Assembly: GCA_947365245.1 (NCBI GenBank)
Contig: CANAWG010000009.1
Location: forward strand, 1 to 64,000
Source of the DNA: an uncultured Oscillibacter sp.
GTDB lineage: Bacteria > Bacillota > Clostridia > Oscillospirales > Oscillospiraceae
DNA: 64,000 nt
Direction of reading: 5' to 3'
The position numbers were made by a program, and so were the translations under genes. The notes below the pieces were generated by a model. The model was not told the origin of the DNA. It did not search any database and saw nothing but the letters and a program-made list of their open reading frames with translations. Position 1 is the first letter of the stretch. The number at the start of each line of letters is the position of its first letter. Below, piece by piece: positions 18,060 to 25,604 of this stretch.

Positions 18060-19326
18060 CACACTTTCGGAAGCCCAGCCGCCGCACCTCGGAGATCCGC
18101 TGGGCCAGTTGGTTGACGGTCCGCAGCTCTCCGGTCAGGCCCACCTCCCCAATGGCCACCAGGTCACTAGGGACGGGCCTGTCCAAGTAGCTGGAGGCCA
18201 GGGCTACCACCGCCGCCAGGTCGGCGGCGGGCTCGTCCAGCCAGAGGCCGCCGATGATGTTCAGGTAGGCGTCGCAGGCGGAGACTTTCAGTCCGCCGCG
18301 CTTTTCCAGCACGGCCAGCAGCATGGCCGCCCGGTTGTAGTCAAAGCCGTTGCTGGTGCGCCGGGGATTGCCCCCGGCGGAGGTCACCACCAGGGCCTGA
18401 ATCTCCGCCAGCACCGGGCGCATCCCCTCCATGACGCAGGTGACACAGGTGCCCGGCGCGTCCTCCGGACGGCCGGAGAGCAGCATCTCCGAGGGATTCT
18501 CCACTTCCGTCAGCCCCTCGTCCCGCATCTCGAAGACGCCGATCTCGTTGGTGGCGCCAAAGCGGTTCTTGGCCGCCCGCAGGATGCGGTAGGAGGTGTG
18601 CTGGTCTCCCTCGAAGTACAGTACGCAGTCCACCATGTGCTCCAGGACCTTGGGCCCCGCGATGGAGCCCTCCTTGTTCACATGGCCGATGACGAAAACC
18701 GTGGTTCCCCCCTGCCCTTTTGCCAGCTGCATCAGGGCCATGGTGCAGTCCTTCACCTGGCTGACGCTGCCCGCCGGGGAGTCCAGAGACTCGTTGTACA
18801 GGGTCTGAATGGAGTCCACGATCAGCACATCCGGCTGCTCCGCCGCCACGGACTCCAGCACGCCCCCCAGGCTGGTCTCCGAGACCACGTAGAGGTTTCC
18901 GCTCTCCACACGGAGCCGCCGGGCCCGCAGCTTCAGCTGGTGCTCCGACTCCTCGCCGGATACATACAGGATCTTGCAGCTCTCGCTGAGCTTGCTGCAG
19001 ATCTGGAGCATCAGCGTGGACTTTCCGATGCCCGGCGCGCCGCCCACCAGCACCAAAGAGCCCTTGACGGCGCCGCCGCCCAGAACCCGGTCCAGTTCCC
19101 CCATGCCGGTGGGGAACCGGATCTCCTCGTCGGTCTCCAGCTCCGTCACCGGGCAGGCCCGGCGGGGAGGCTGCGAGGAACGCGGGCCCTTTCCGCCCTT
19201 TGCCGTAAGGGACGTCTCCGGCTGCTCCACAATGGTGTTCCAGGCGCCGCAGGCGGGGCACTTCCCCGCCCATTTCGCCGTCTCGTTGCCGCATTCCGTA
19301 CAGTAGAACATGGTCTTTTGCTTCAT
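17950..19326 (-). CDS. radA: DNA repair protein RadA
   Basis: RecA-like branch-migration ATPase in recombination. 458 residues. N-terminal zinc finger CTECGNETAKWAGKCPACG, Walker A GGAPGIGKST, RadA-specific KNRFG motif, and a C-terminal Lon-protease-like domain (FDYNRAAMLLAVLEKRGG). Start: ATG at 19326 with gaggaggaagcgcc; the frame is open further up but that part is cwlD in another frame. Overlaps the cwlD stop by 4 nt (ATGA), so the two are translationally coupled. Confidence 0.96.
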   Translation of the reverse strand: MKQKTMFYCTECGNETAKWAGKCPACGAWNTIVEQPETSLTAKGGKGPRSSQPPRRACPVTELETDEEIRFPTGMGELDRVLGGGAVKGSLVLVGGAPGIGKSTLMLQICSKLSESCKILYVSGEESEHQLKLRARRLRVESGNLYVVSETSLGGVLESVAAEQPDVLIVDSIQTLYNESLDSPAGSVSQVKDCTMALMQLAKGQGGTTVFVIGHVNKEGSIAGPKVLEHMVDCVLYFEGDQHTSYRILRAAKNRFGATNEIGVFEMRDEGLTEVENPSEMLLSGRPEDAPGTCVTCVMEGMRPVLAEIQALVVTSAGGNPRRTSNGFDYNRAAMLLAVLEKRGGLKVSACDAYLNIIGGLWLDEPAADLAAVVALASSYLDRPVPSDLVAIGEVGLTGELRTVNQLAQRISEVRRLGFRKCVIPAHRAGSLGTFPGLELLPARNIGEAIRAALRPQE

Positions 19327-20054
19327 GGCGCTTCCTCCTCTGCTACATGCCGCAGGTATCCGGCGGCGATGGCGGCAGCCAGCTTTCGTTGATACTCCGG
19401 CTGCTGCAGCCGGCCGGTCTCCTCCGGGTTGGACAAAAAGCCGCACTCCACGATGATCCCCGGAGATGTGATATTCTTCATCAGGTAGATGGTGGCGGGG
19501 ATCTGCTTGGGGTGTTTTTCGTTCCCTGCGTTGATGTACTCGTTCAGCGCATCCTGCACCGTCTCCGCCAGACCCTCCGCCCCCTCCTGCCGGTTCCAGA
19601 ACACCTGGGCCCCGTGGGTCACCACGGAGGACGGCAGGCTGTTCTGGTGGATGCTCAGCAGCACGGCGTTCTCCGTGCCGTTTACCAGCGCCACCCGGTT
19701 TTTCAGGTCGGACACCTTCCTCTGGCGCATAGTACTCAGGTCAGGATCGGCGATGGTGACGTCCTCGCTGCGGGTCAGGAGTGTCCGCTGCCCCGCGAAG
19801 CGCAGCAGGTCGTTGACCCGCAGGGCGATCTCCAAATTCAGGCGGCTCTCCTCCACGCCGTCCGGCGAGATGGCGCCGCCGTCCTCCCCGCCGTGTCCGG
19901 CGTCCACCACCACGGTTACCGGCACGCCGTTCCGGACGGCAAAGGCCGGGGCCGTCGGCGTATGGCCGAAAAAGAGGACGGCGGCCAATCCCGCGAGAAA
20001 GCAGCAGAAGAGCGCGGAGAGCAGAAATACGCGTTTACGAATCAGAATAATCAC
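19323..20054 (-). CDS. cwlD: N-acetylmuramoyl-L-alanine amidase CwlD-like
   Basis: About 243 residues: one N-terminal signal/anchor helix and an Amidase_3 domain with zinc ligands in VDAGHGGEDGG, an Asn/Glu helix (EESRLNLEIAL), SIHQNS, and the catalytic Glu in VECGFLSNPEE. CwlD works with PdaA to make muramic-delta-lactam in spore cortex; the family call is safe and that role is inferred. GTG 20054 is preferred over GTG 20063 because AAGGGGG then sits 7-9 nt upstream. Co-transcribed with radA. Confidence 0.85.
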   Translation of the reverse strand: MIILIRKRVFLLSALFCCFLAGLAAVLFFGHTPTAPAFAVRNGVPVTVVVDAGHGGEDGGAISPDGVEESRLNLEIALRVNDLLRFAGQRTLLTRSEDVTIADPDLSTMRQRKVSDLKNRVALVNGTENAVLLSIHQNSLPSSVVTHGAQVFWNRQEGAEGLAETVQDALNEYINAGNEKHPKQIPATIYLMKNITSPGIIVECGFLSNPEETGRLQQPEYQRKLAAAIAAGYLRHVAEEEAP

Positions 20055-20240
20055 AGGCAGCACCCCCTTCTGGAGGCTATGCCGGAGGGCTTATCCCGTA
20101 TGCTTGCCGCATCCATTATACCGTCTCCGCCCCGGGAAAGCAAACGGTAATTTCGTTCCCCCGCTCCCCTTTCCGGCATACGATGGAGTGAACGCATGGC
20201 GCGGTCACTCCCGGGTCTCCGGCGGGACGCGCCAAGGCGT

Positions 20241-20280
20241 GGCGCGCAAATCAAAGCGCTTCCGTTTTTCTTTGCGCGCC
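20241..20280. promoter_or_regulatory. 10-bp inverted repeat just upstream of the cotJ operon
   Basis: GGCGCGCAAA (20241-20250) and TTTGCGCGCC (20271-20280), a perfect match with a 20-nt loop, ending 7 nt before the cotJ ribosome site (AAGGAGG, 20288-20294). Could be a leader hairpin or operator. A sigma-E-like -10 (CATACGAT) occurs at 20177-20184 but lacks a recognisable -35. Confidence 0.45.
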
Positions 20281-20306
20281 TCATCAGAAGGAGGCGTCCA
20301 TGACAA

Positions 20307-20759
20307 ATGGAAAAACCTGAACAGAGCAAGCCCGCCTGCGGCGTGGGCCAGGGCTCCCTGCCCGGCTGCGCCCAGCTGGCGTTTCCCTATATCCCCATGC
20401 AGGAGAACAATCCTACCCGCTACAGCCAGATGGAGGCGCTGGAGACCGGCACCCTCTTTCCCGGGCTGAACCTGCCTTTCAAGGCGGCCATCCAGGCCAG
20501 GACAAAGCTGGCAAATACCGCACTGGTGGAGCTGATGGCCCTGAGCTTCGCCGTCGATGAGCTGGGGCTCTACCTGACCACCCACGCCCAGGACCAGGAG
20601 GCGCTGGAGCTGTACTGGTCCTATGTGAAGCTGCTGAAAGAAGGGCAGGAAAAGTACCAGAAGATGCACGGGCCCCTGCTCCAGACCGACCTGACTCCGG
20701 AGGACGGCTACGCCTGGCTGCGGGACCCCTGGCCCTGGGATTTTGGAGGGAATGACTGA
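20307..20759 (+). CDS. cotJB: CotJA-CotJB fusion, spore coat protein
   Basis: 150 residues joining two coat proteins that are separate genes in Bacillus. Residues about 20-65 read as CotJA (LAFPYIPMQ...TGTLFPGLNLPF). Residues about 66-150 read as CotJB (LMALSFAVDELGLYL, DQEALELYWSYV, WLRDPWPWDF). The cotJ operon is sigma-E controlled in Bacillus and its products associate with the spore coat. AAGGAGG lies 12 nt before this ATG; a closer ATG at 20300 opens only a 6-codon frame. The stop overlaps the cotJC ATG (TGATG). Confidence 0.88.
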   Translation: MEKPEQSKPACGVGQGSLPGCAQLAFPYIPMQENNPTRYSQMEALETGTLFPGLNLPFKAAIQARTKLANTALVELMALSFAVDELGLYLTTHAQDQEALELYWSYVKLLKEGQEKYQKMHGPLLQTDLTPEDGYAWLRDPWPWDFGGND

Positions 20760-20946
20760 TGTTTGTCTATGAGAAGAAATTACAGTATCCGGTGAGGATC
20801 AAAAACACCAACCCCAAGCTGGCGTCGGTGATTATCAGCCAGTACGGCGGGCCCGACGGCGAGCTGGGGGCCTCCCTGCGGTATCTCAGCCAGCGGTATT
20901 CCATGCCCTATGCGGAGCTGAAAGGGCTGCTGACCGATATCGGTAC
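20759..20946 (+). CDS. cotJC: CotJC (manganese-catalase-family coat protein), 5' segment interrupted by an element
   Basis: MFVYEKKLQYPVRIKN... through SQYGGPDGELGASLRYLSQRYSMPY to LLTDIG is the conserved N-terminus of CotJC. After Gly62-Thr63 (GGTAC, 20942-20946) similarity stops: the frame runs into element DNA and ends at 21118 as a chimera of 119 residues. The missing part resumes in the same frame at 33274. Joining at GGTAC gives DIGTEELGHLEMVG, the normal family sequence, and a 198-residue protein. The break falls just before the EExxHxE metal-ligand motif, so the unjoined gene cannot make active protein. Confidence 0.93.
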
Positions 20947-22530
20947 TGAGGGTACGTTCTGGGACCTGTGGAGGTTTTCCAGTATAAAAGTCCATTTTTG
21001 CGGCAAAAGATTGAGATATACCTCCACTTTTCGGTCCTTATGTACCACCATGCGGTCCAGGACATTTTTGCAAAGGATCTCGCTCTCCGTTCTGCCATTG
21101 ACGATTTCCGCCACCTGACTGCTCACGTCTTCTCTCAGCTGTTCCGTTTCATAGGTAACGCATTCTTTGGCCCGAGCCGCCTCAAGCCGTTTTTGGAGCG
21201 CCTCCAGCTCTTTATCATACCGCTGGTTAACCAGCTGCATCTCCTCTTTTGTGATCTGCCTGGAGAAAAACGCATCCAATACATCCGCTTTCTTTTGGTT
21301 CAGTTGGCTGATCTCATATTCCAGCACCTCGGCGTGATCGCTGTTTTGATCCTCACTCATTTGAATGGCCTCTAATGCAAGGGCAGTGATATTTTGGACA
21401 ATCCCTTCCCGGTCCATCCGCAGAGCAGCCAGGGATTGCAGAAGGATATCCATCGCCAGCTCATCCCGCAGGAGCTTGCCTATATCGCAGCCTACCTCGT
21501 TGCCCTGAACATCCACCCGCTTCTGTCCCTCCGACGTGGCGGTATAGCAGCTCCATCGCTTATAATGTGAGCCATCCTTGCGGATTTTCTTTCGGGAGAC
21601 AAAACTGGCCCCGCACTCCCCGCACTTGATCTTACCGCTGAACACATACCGGTTGGAGTGCCCCGCTCCCAATTCTCCATTGCGATTCCGCTTTTTCAGT
21701 TCCAGCTGAACGGTATCCCACAGCTCCCGGTCGATAATCGGTTCATGGTGGTCACGGATTACCACCAGTTCTTCCTCTCCGTGGTTGTATTTCTTTGCGT
21801 GGCTCAGGTAATCGGGGGTAATGGTTTTCTTCTGCACCAGGTCTCCCACATACTTCTCATTTTTCAGAATCTTGACAATGTGAGTATTGGACCATTTTAC
21901 GTTTCCACTGTGCGTCCGGTAGCCAGCTTCCCGCAGTTCCCTGGCAATGACTGTGGTTCCCTTTTTCTCTACACCATATTTATAAAAAATCAGCCTGACA
22001 ATCTCCGCACCCTCCGGATTAACTATCAGGCATCCTCCCTTTACATTATAGCCCAGGAGTGATCTTCCGAACACCACTCCCTGCTCCATTCGCCGGGTCT
22101 GTCCCCACTTCACACGGGTGGAGGTCTTGCGGCTCTCCTCCTGGGCAATCGAGCCCATGATGGACAGGCGAAGCTCAGCGTCCGGCTCCAAGGTACTGAT
22201 CCCGTCGTTCATAAACAGAACACCTACACCCAGCGCTTTCAGCTCTCGGGTGTAGGTGATGGTGTCTAAAATATTTCGGGAGAACCGGCTGACCTCCTTG
22301 GTGAGAATCAGCTGAAATTTCCCCTGGCGGGCATCAGCGATCATACGGTTAAAGGCCGCCCGCTTTTTTGTCGAGGTGCCGGTGATCCCCTCATCGGCGT
22401 AGATCTGGTACAGCTCCCAATCTGGCTGCCGGTCAATGTACTCCTTAAAATATCTCTGTTGACTTTCAAATGAGTTGGCCTGGTCGTCTCGGTCAGTAGA
22501 CACGCGGCAGTAGGATGCTACTTTTATCAT
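20908..22530 (-). CDS. Large serine recombinase of the cotJC element
   Basis: 540 residues. Resolvase domain with catalytic Ser11 (YCRVSTD) and the Arg cluster in TKEVSRFSRN; recombinase domain (LLGYNVKGG..., LKNEKYVGD); zinc ribbon CGECGASF; long C-terminal coiled coil (YEISQLNQKKADVLDAFFSR...); end motif VEVYLNLLPQKW. Such enzymes integrate and excise elements with short att sites. ATG 22530 fits the family start MIKVASYCRVS; GTG 22542 abuts the ribosome site. The frame runs 34 nt past the attL core into cotJC DNA, so the last 10 residues (ISVSSPFSSA) come from the host gene. Confidence 0.93.
   Translation of the reverse strand: MIKVASYCRVSTDRDDQANSFESQQRYFKEYIDRQPDWELYQIYADEGITGTSTKKRAAFNRMIADARQGKFQLILTKEVSRFSRNILDTITYTRELKALGVGVLFMNDGISTLEPDAELRLSIMGSIAQEESRKTSTRVKWGQTRRMEQGVVFGRSLLGYNVKGGCLIVNPEGAEIVRLIFYKYGVEKKGTTVIARELREAGYRTHSGNVKWSNTHIVKILKNEKYVGDLVQKKTITPDYLSHAKKYNHGEEELVVIRDHHEPIIDRELWDTVQLELKKRNRNGELGAGHSNRYVFSGKIKCGECGASFVSRKKIRKDGSHYKRWSCYTATSEGQKRVDVQGNEVGCDIGKLLRDELAMDILLQSLAALRMDREGIVQNITALALEAIQMSEDQNSDHAEVLEYEISQLNQKKADVLDAFFSRQITKEEMQLVNQRYDKELEALQKRLEAARAKECVTYETEQLREDVSSQVAEIVNGRTESEILCKNVLDRMVVHKDRKVEVYLNLLPQKWTFILENLHRSQNVPSVPISVSSPFSSA
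20942..20951. other. Left recombination junction (attL core)
   Basis: GGTACTGAGG, matching GGTACGGAGG at the right junction in 9 of 10 bases. Crossover within GGTAC restores the canonical CotJC frame. A second GGTACG starts at 20951, but crossing over there would insert three residues. Confidence 0.8.
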
Positions 22531-22559
22531 GGTATCGTTCACCCCTTAGTTTTGATTCA

Positions 22560-22594
22560 GACTGGTGCGGCACACACAATATACCGCACCGGTC
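22560..22594. promoter_or_regulatory. 11-bp hairpin upstream of the recombinase gene
   Basis: GACTGGTGCGG (22560-22570) pairs with CCGCACCGGTC (22584-22594), one wobble, 13-nt loop. No T run. Located between the stop of the 61-residue gene and the recombinase start, where it could modulate recombinase expression. Confidence 0.45.
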
Positions 22595-22613
22595 TTTAGA
22601 AGTCCATTACTTT

Positions 22614-22799
22614 TTAGAATATATTCAACTGTTTTTTTAATTTTTCTTCCGCATATTGATACTGTATTTCTGTTAATACACCTTTGTCCTTCAGCGTCAG
22701 CAAAACGGCTCTTTGATACTCGAACAAGAACTGGCTGTCGGTCTCCTTTGTGATCTCCCGGTCGTTTTCGATACCAAGCAACCGTGCCTGTTCCGCCAT
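22614..22799 (-). CDS. Small SHOCT-like protein next to the recombinase
   Basis: 61 residues from ATG 22799 (ggggagtggcagg ribosome site); an upstream in-frame start is less likely. The C-terminus LKDKGVLTEIQYQYAEEKLKKQ resembles a SHOCT-type short helical motif. Small proteins like this commonly sit beside serine recombinases on Clostridial elements; a role as directionality factor is conceivable but unsupported. Same strand as its neighbours. Confidence 0.7.
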   Translation of the reverse strand: MAEQARLLGIENDREITKETDSQFLFEYQRAVLLTLKDKGVLTEIQYQYAEEKLKKQLNIF

Positions 22800-22932
22800 C
22801 CTGCCACTCCCCTTTGTCTCCAGGGTATGCATAGGACTGGCCTGCTTTGATAGATTTTACCCCTTTCTTATTTTATTTTCATGTGGCTGTTGCTCTGAGC
22901 CTTATGAAATTTCATTTCGTGCCTCCCAAATT

Positions 22933-23928
22933 TTACATAGTCTGTTCCAACCGCTGATCACCGCTCAACTTCTGCCCCATGGCCAGTTTCTTGATTGCCT
23001 CTCGCCGGCGCTGCTTGCTGTCTGTCCAAGTGGGCGGCGTGGGGAGCGGAGACATATCCTCGAGACGTTCCACTGACTTGCCCAGCTGAATGAGGCCGTC
23101 TGCCAGATCGCCCATCCAGCCATTGTCAGGCTCCACGCTACCGGGGCAAAATCCCACGGCCTGCCGGTAAGTGAACAGCGCCTCCAGATTTTCTTTGAGG
23201 AAGGTCTCATCGTGGAGGCTGCTGTCCCGGCACTTGCGCCCGTTGGGGCAGGTGAAGGTGATATGCTTCCGGGTGTCCGTCCAGGTCACTTCATACCCCT
23301 CGTACTCCATGTTCTCAATGAAGCTCTCCCGGTCAACGGCATACTCCAGCGCCTCGTTGATGGCCTGGATCAGATCCAGTTTCCAGCTGTCCGCCCTGAG
23401 TCCAGCCTGGTACTCACCGGGCTTCATCCGTTTCTTTTTCGGATACTTCTCCGGCTCCTCCAGCACTCGCAGTCCGTGGGTCATGCAGATCTCGTCGTTG
23501 AGCTTCCGGTGGGCCAGCAGGGTGTCTCGGTTTTGGTGGAGCTTTCTGCCGTTCTCGCAGCTGACACTGTTCACCACTAAATGGTTGTGGAGGTGATTGG
23601 TGTCGACGTGGGTGGCGATCACCACCTCGTAGCCGGGGAACGCTTTCTGGGCCAGCTCCAGTCCAATGGCGTTGGCCTCCTGGGGCGTGAGATCATCGTT
23701 CTCGGAGAAGGACTGCACGAAGTGATAGAACTGCCTGCCGTCCGTTTTCCGGAATCGCTGCTTGGTGGTCATCATCTCCAAGTAGGAGGACTGAGGTACG
23801 CAGTTGCTCCCGGTGACCAGGCACGCACCGTCCAACACCGTCTTCTTTGTCTGCACCACATAGGACAGCACTCCCAGCATGGCCCCGGTGGTCTGCTTCT
23901 TGTTTCGGATGGCGGTAAAAGTAGCCAT
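22933..23928 (-). CDS. MobP/VirD2-like relaxase
   Basis: 331 residues. The metal-binding His triad motif is plain: HVDTNHLHNH with His107, His112, His114 and His116. A Tyr in the first 25 residues (LSYVV) or the YHF motif may be the nicking residue. Nicks oriT and pilots the strand during conjugative mobilisation. Its start overlaps the end of mobC (ATG inside the shared 23926-23928), so the two are coupled. No type IV secretion genes are present, so transfer would need a helper. Confidence 0.88.
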   Translation of the reverse strand: MATFTAIRNKKQTTGAMLGVLSYVVQTKKTVLDGACLVTGSNCVPQSSYLEMMTTKQRFRKTDGRQFYHFVQSFSENDDLTPQEANAIGLELAQKAFPGYEVVIATHVDTNHLHNHLVVNSVSCENGRKLHQNRDTLLAHRKLNDEICMTHGLRVLEEPEKYPKKKRMKPGEYQAGLRADSWKLDLIQAINEALEYAVDRESFIENMEYEGYEVTWTDTRKHITFTCPNGRKCRDSSLHDETFLKENLEALFTYRQAVGFCPGSVEPDNGWMGDLADGLIQLGKSVERLEDMSPLPTPPTWTDSKQRRREAIKKLAMGQKLSGDQRLEQTM

Positions 23929-24239
23929 CAGCCCACCTCCTTTGTCAGTCTGCGGATAGCCGCACAGAGGTCGGCGTACTTGTCGATCAACTCATCGCTG
24001 CGGAGGACAGTGATCCATCCCATGTTGGCCAGCGTGGTCAGCTGGTTGAGATTGCGGCCCTGGGCCTTCAGCTCTGAGAGGACAGCGTCCAGTCCCTCTA
24101 TCCGAACGATCTCCTGCCCCAGTCCGCAGATACACAGGTAGTCTGTGAGGGTCATATTAGCGTCCTGCGCCCGCTGTTGGAGCTGCGCTTTCACCTTGGG
24201 GGTCATTCGTGCTGTGACGATTTCTGTTTTCTTCTGCAT
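23928..24239 (-). CDS. MobC-like relaxosome accessory protein
   Basis: 103 residues. N-terminal ribbon-helix-helix-like segment (EIVTARMTPKVKAQLQQRAQDANMTLTDYL) and a C-terminal MobC pattern (RNLNQLTTLAN). Binds near oriT and assists the relaxase in related systems. Strong ribosome site (ggagaaaggaaacgga). oriT is expected nearby but could not be located by eye. Confidence 0.85.
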   Translation of the reverse strand: MQKKTEIVTARMTPKVKAQLQQRAQDANMTLTDYLCICGLGQEIVRIEGLDAVLSELKAQGRNLNQLTTLANMGWITVLRSDELIDKYADLCAAIRRLTKEVG

Positions 24240-24261
24240 TCCGTTTCCTTTCTCCTCCCCT

Positions 24262-25455
24262 TCAGGGGCAGGGGGTGCGGGGCCTTGCCCCGGCGAATGC
24301 GGCCGGCGTATAGCCGGACGCTATGCTTGCCCCACCCGAGGGTGGGTTTTCCGCCCCAACGGGGGCCTCTCTGTCTGGTAAGGGCTCAGCTTCCCTCCTC
24401 GCCTCCCGCTGGCCCACACAGGGCGTTACAGGGGCAGTGACAGGGTCAACAGGGTCGGCGGTACTGGCCTCGGTGTTTTCGGCACTATCGGCACGGCGCA
24501 GGTCGATCAGCCGTCTCCCGTTGCTCCGGCGAATAATTGCCGTGATACCTGCGCTGCTTAGAGCCTCAACGCTTTGCAGGATTTTCCGGGATACGTTCTT
24601 GGACGTGATGCCCTCTGTGCCATCAGGGTCGATGTGCTGGGTCAGCTCTGTGGGAGTGCCGATAAACTGAGAGCGGTTCCGGAGTAAGGCAGAGAGAAGA
24701 ACAACCACTTTGCCGCCCAGCAGCTCAGGCTGGTGATAACTGTCCGCTGTCACCTCCCACACATTGTCTGCGTTGCGGCGCAGTTCCAGCTCCCGATACT
24801 CGATGTCCCGACCGATACAGCTGAGCCTCGCCCTGCCGCTGCCCCGCTGCTCCTCCACCAGCGTGAAGCTGGCGTCCACCGCACCGCTGATGGCGGTGGT
24901 ACCAGAGATGCGGTTGAACACGTCGTCCGCCTTTTCCTTGCGCAGGTGGTGGATCAACAGGATAGCGATCCTGTGGGCATCCGCCAGACGCTTCAGGACG
25001 GACAGGTCGCGATAGTCGTTGGCGTAGGTGTTGTTGTAGGAAGCACTCCGAATCATTTGCAGAGTATCGATGATGATGAGGGATGTGTCTGGATGTTCAT
25101 TGAGGAACTGCTCCAGCTGTTCCGTCAGGCCATCGCCCAGGATGCGGCTCTCGGTGCAGAAGTGGACGCTGGCCGGCGCGTCCTCTGTTACGTCGAACAG
25201 CCGGTTCTGGATGCGGAGCTGGGAGTCCTCCAGGCAGAGGTACAGGGTCGTGCCCTGCTTTACCTGCATCCCCCAGACAGGCTCACCCTTGGCAACTGTC
25301 ACCGCCAGCCACAGGGCCAGCCAGGATTTCCCCACCTTGGGTGAGCCTGCGAGGATGTGCAGGCCCTGAGAGATCAGCGTGTCCACCACGAAGTTCAGCG
25401 GCTGGAGCGGACGGCTCATCAGGGTCTCGCCATCGATGGTGTTGAGCTTGTTCAT
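24262..25455 (-). CDS. RecA-like AAA ATPase (RepA/DnaB-type) of the element
   Basis: 397 residues from ATG 25455 (aaaggggaaacaaa). Walker A GSPKVGKS at 37-44, Walker B LIIIDTLQM, and the RepA-like motif LLIHHLRK with SGAVDASF. C-terminal 70 residues are a low-complexity Ala/Pro/Glu tail, probably disordered. Similar proteins on mobilisable elements act as hexameric helicases in replication of the circular form; that is an inference here. First gene of the minus-strand mobilisation operon. Confidence 0.82.
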   Translation of the reverse strand: MNKLNTIDGETLMSRPLQPLNFVVDTLISQGLHILAGSPKVGKSWLALWLAVTVAKGEPVWGMQVKQGTTLYLCLEDSQLRIQNRLFDVTEDAPASVHFCTESRILGDGLTEQLEQFLNEHPDTSLIIIDTLQMIRSASYNNTYANDYRDLSVLKRLADAHRIAILLIHHLRKEKADDVFNRISGTTAISGAVDASFTLVEEQRGSGRARLSCIGRDIEYRELELRRNADNVWEVTADSYHQPELLGGKVVVLLSALLRNRSQFIGTPTELTQHIDPDGTEGITSKNVSRKILQSVEALSSAGITAIIRRSNGRRLIDLRRADSAENTEASTADPVDPVTAPVTPCVGQREARREAEPLPDREAPVGAENPPSGGASIASGYTPAAFAGARPRTPCP

Positions 25456-25506
25456 TTTGTTTCCCCTTTCGATGTTGTATTTTATTAGTTCAATCACTAC
25501 CATTGG

Positions 25507-25568
25507 ATTGTAGCATCCGCTCTTGACATCCGTCAATAGGTTTTATATCATAATAGTGCATACACTAT
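25507..25568. promoter_or_regulatory. Back-to-back promoters with adjoining -35 boxes and an operator-like repeat
   Basis: Plus: TTGACA (25523-25528), 17 nt, TATCAT (25546-25551), driving the DUF6076 gene. Minus: TTGACG (25531-25536), 18 nt, TACAAT (25507-25512), driving the ATPase-mob-recombinase operon. The -35 boxes form TTGACATCCGTCAA, itself a near-palindrome. ATAGTG-CATA-CACTAT (25553-25568) sits at the plus start site. Confidence 0.7.
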
Positions 25569-25604
25569 TCCGCTGGTTACATTATCTACTGGGAGGAAAC
25601 GAGC

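Noticed and set aside
20177-20184. CATACGAT as a full sigma-E promoter for the cotJ operon
   Set aside because: No -35 element at the required 13-15 nt spacing.
20951-20956. Second GGTACG next to the left junction as the true crossover
   Set aside because: It matches the right end over six bases, but recombination there would insert Glu-Gly-Thr into CotJC; the GGTAC at 20942 gives the canonical protein.
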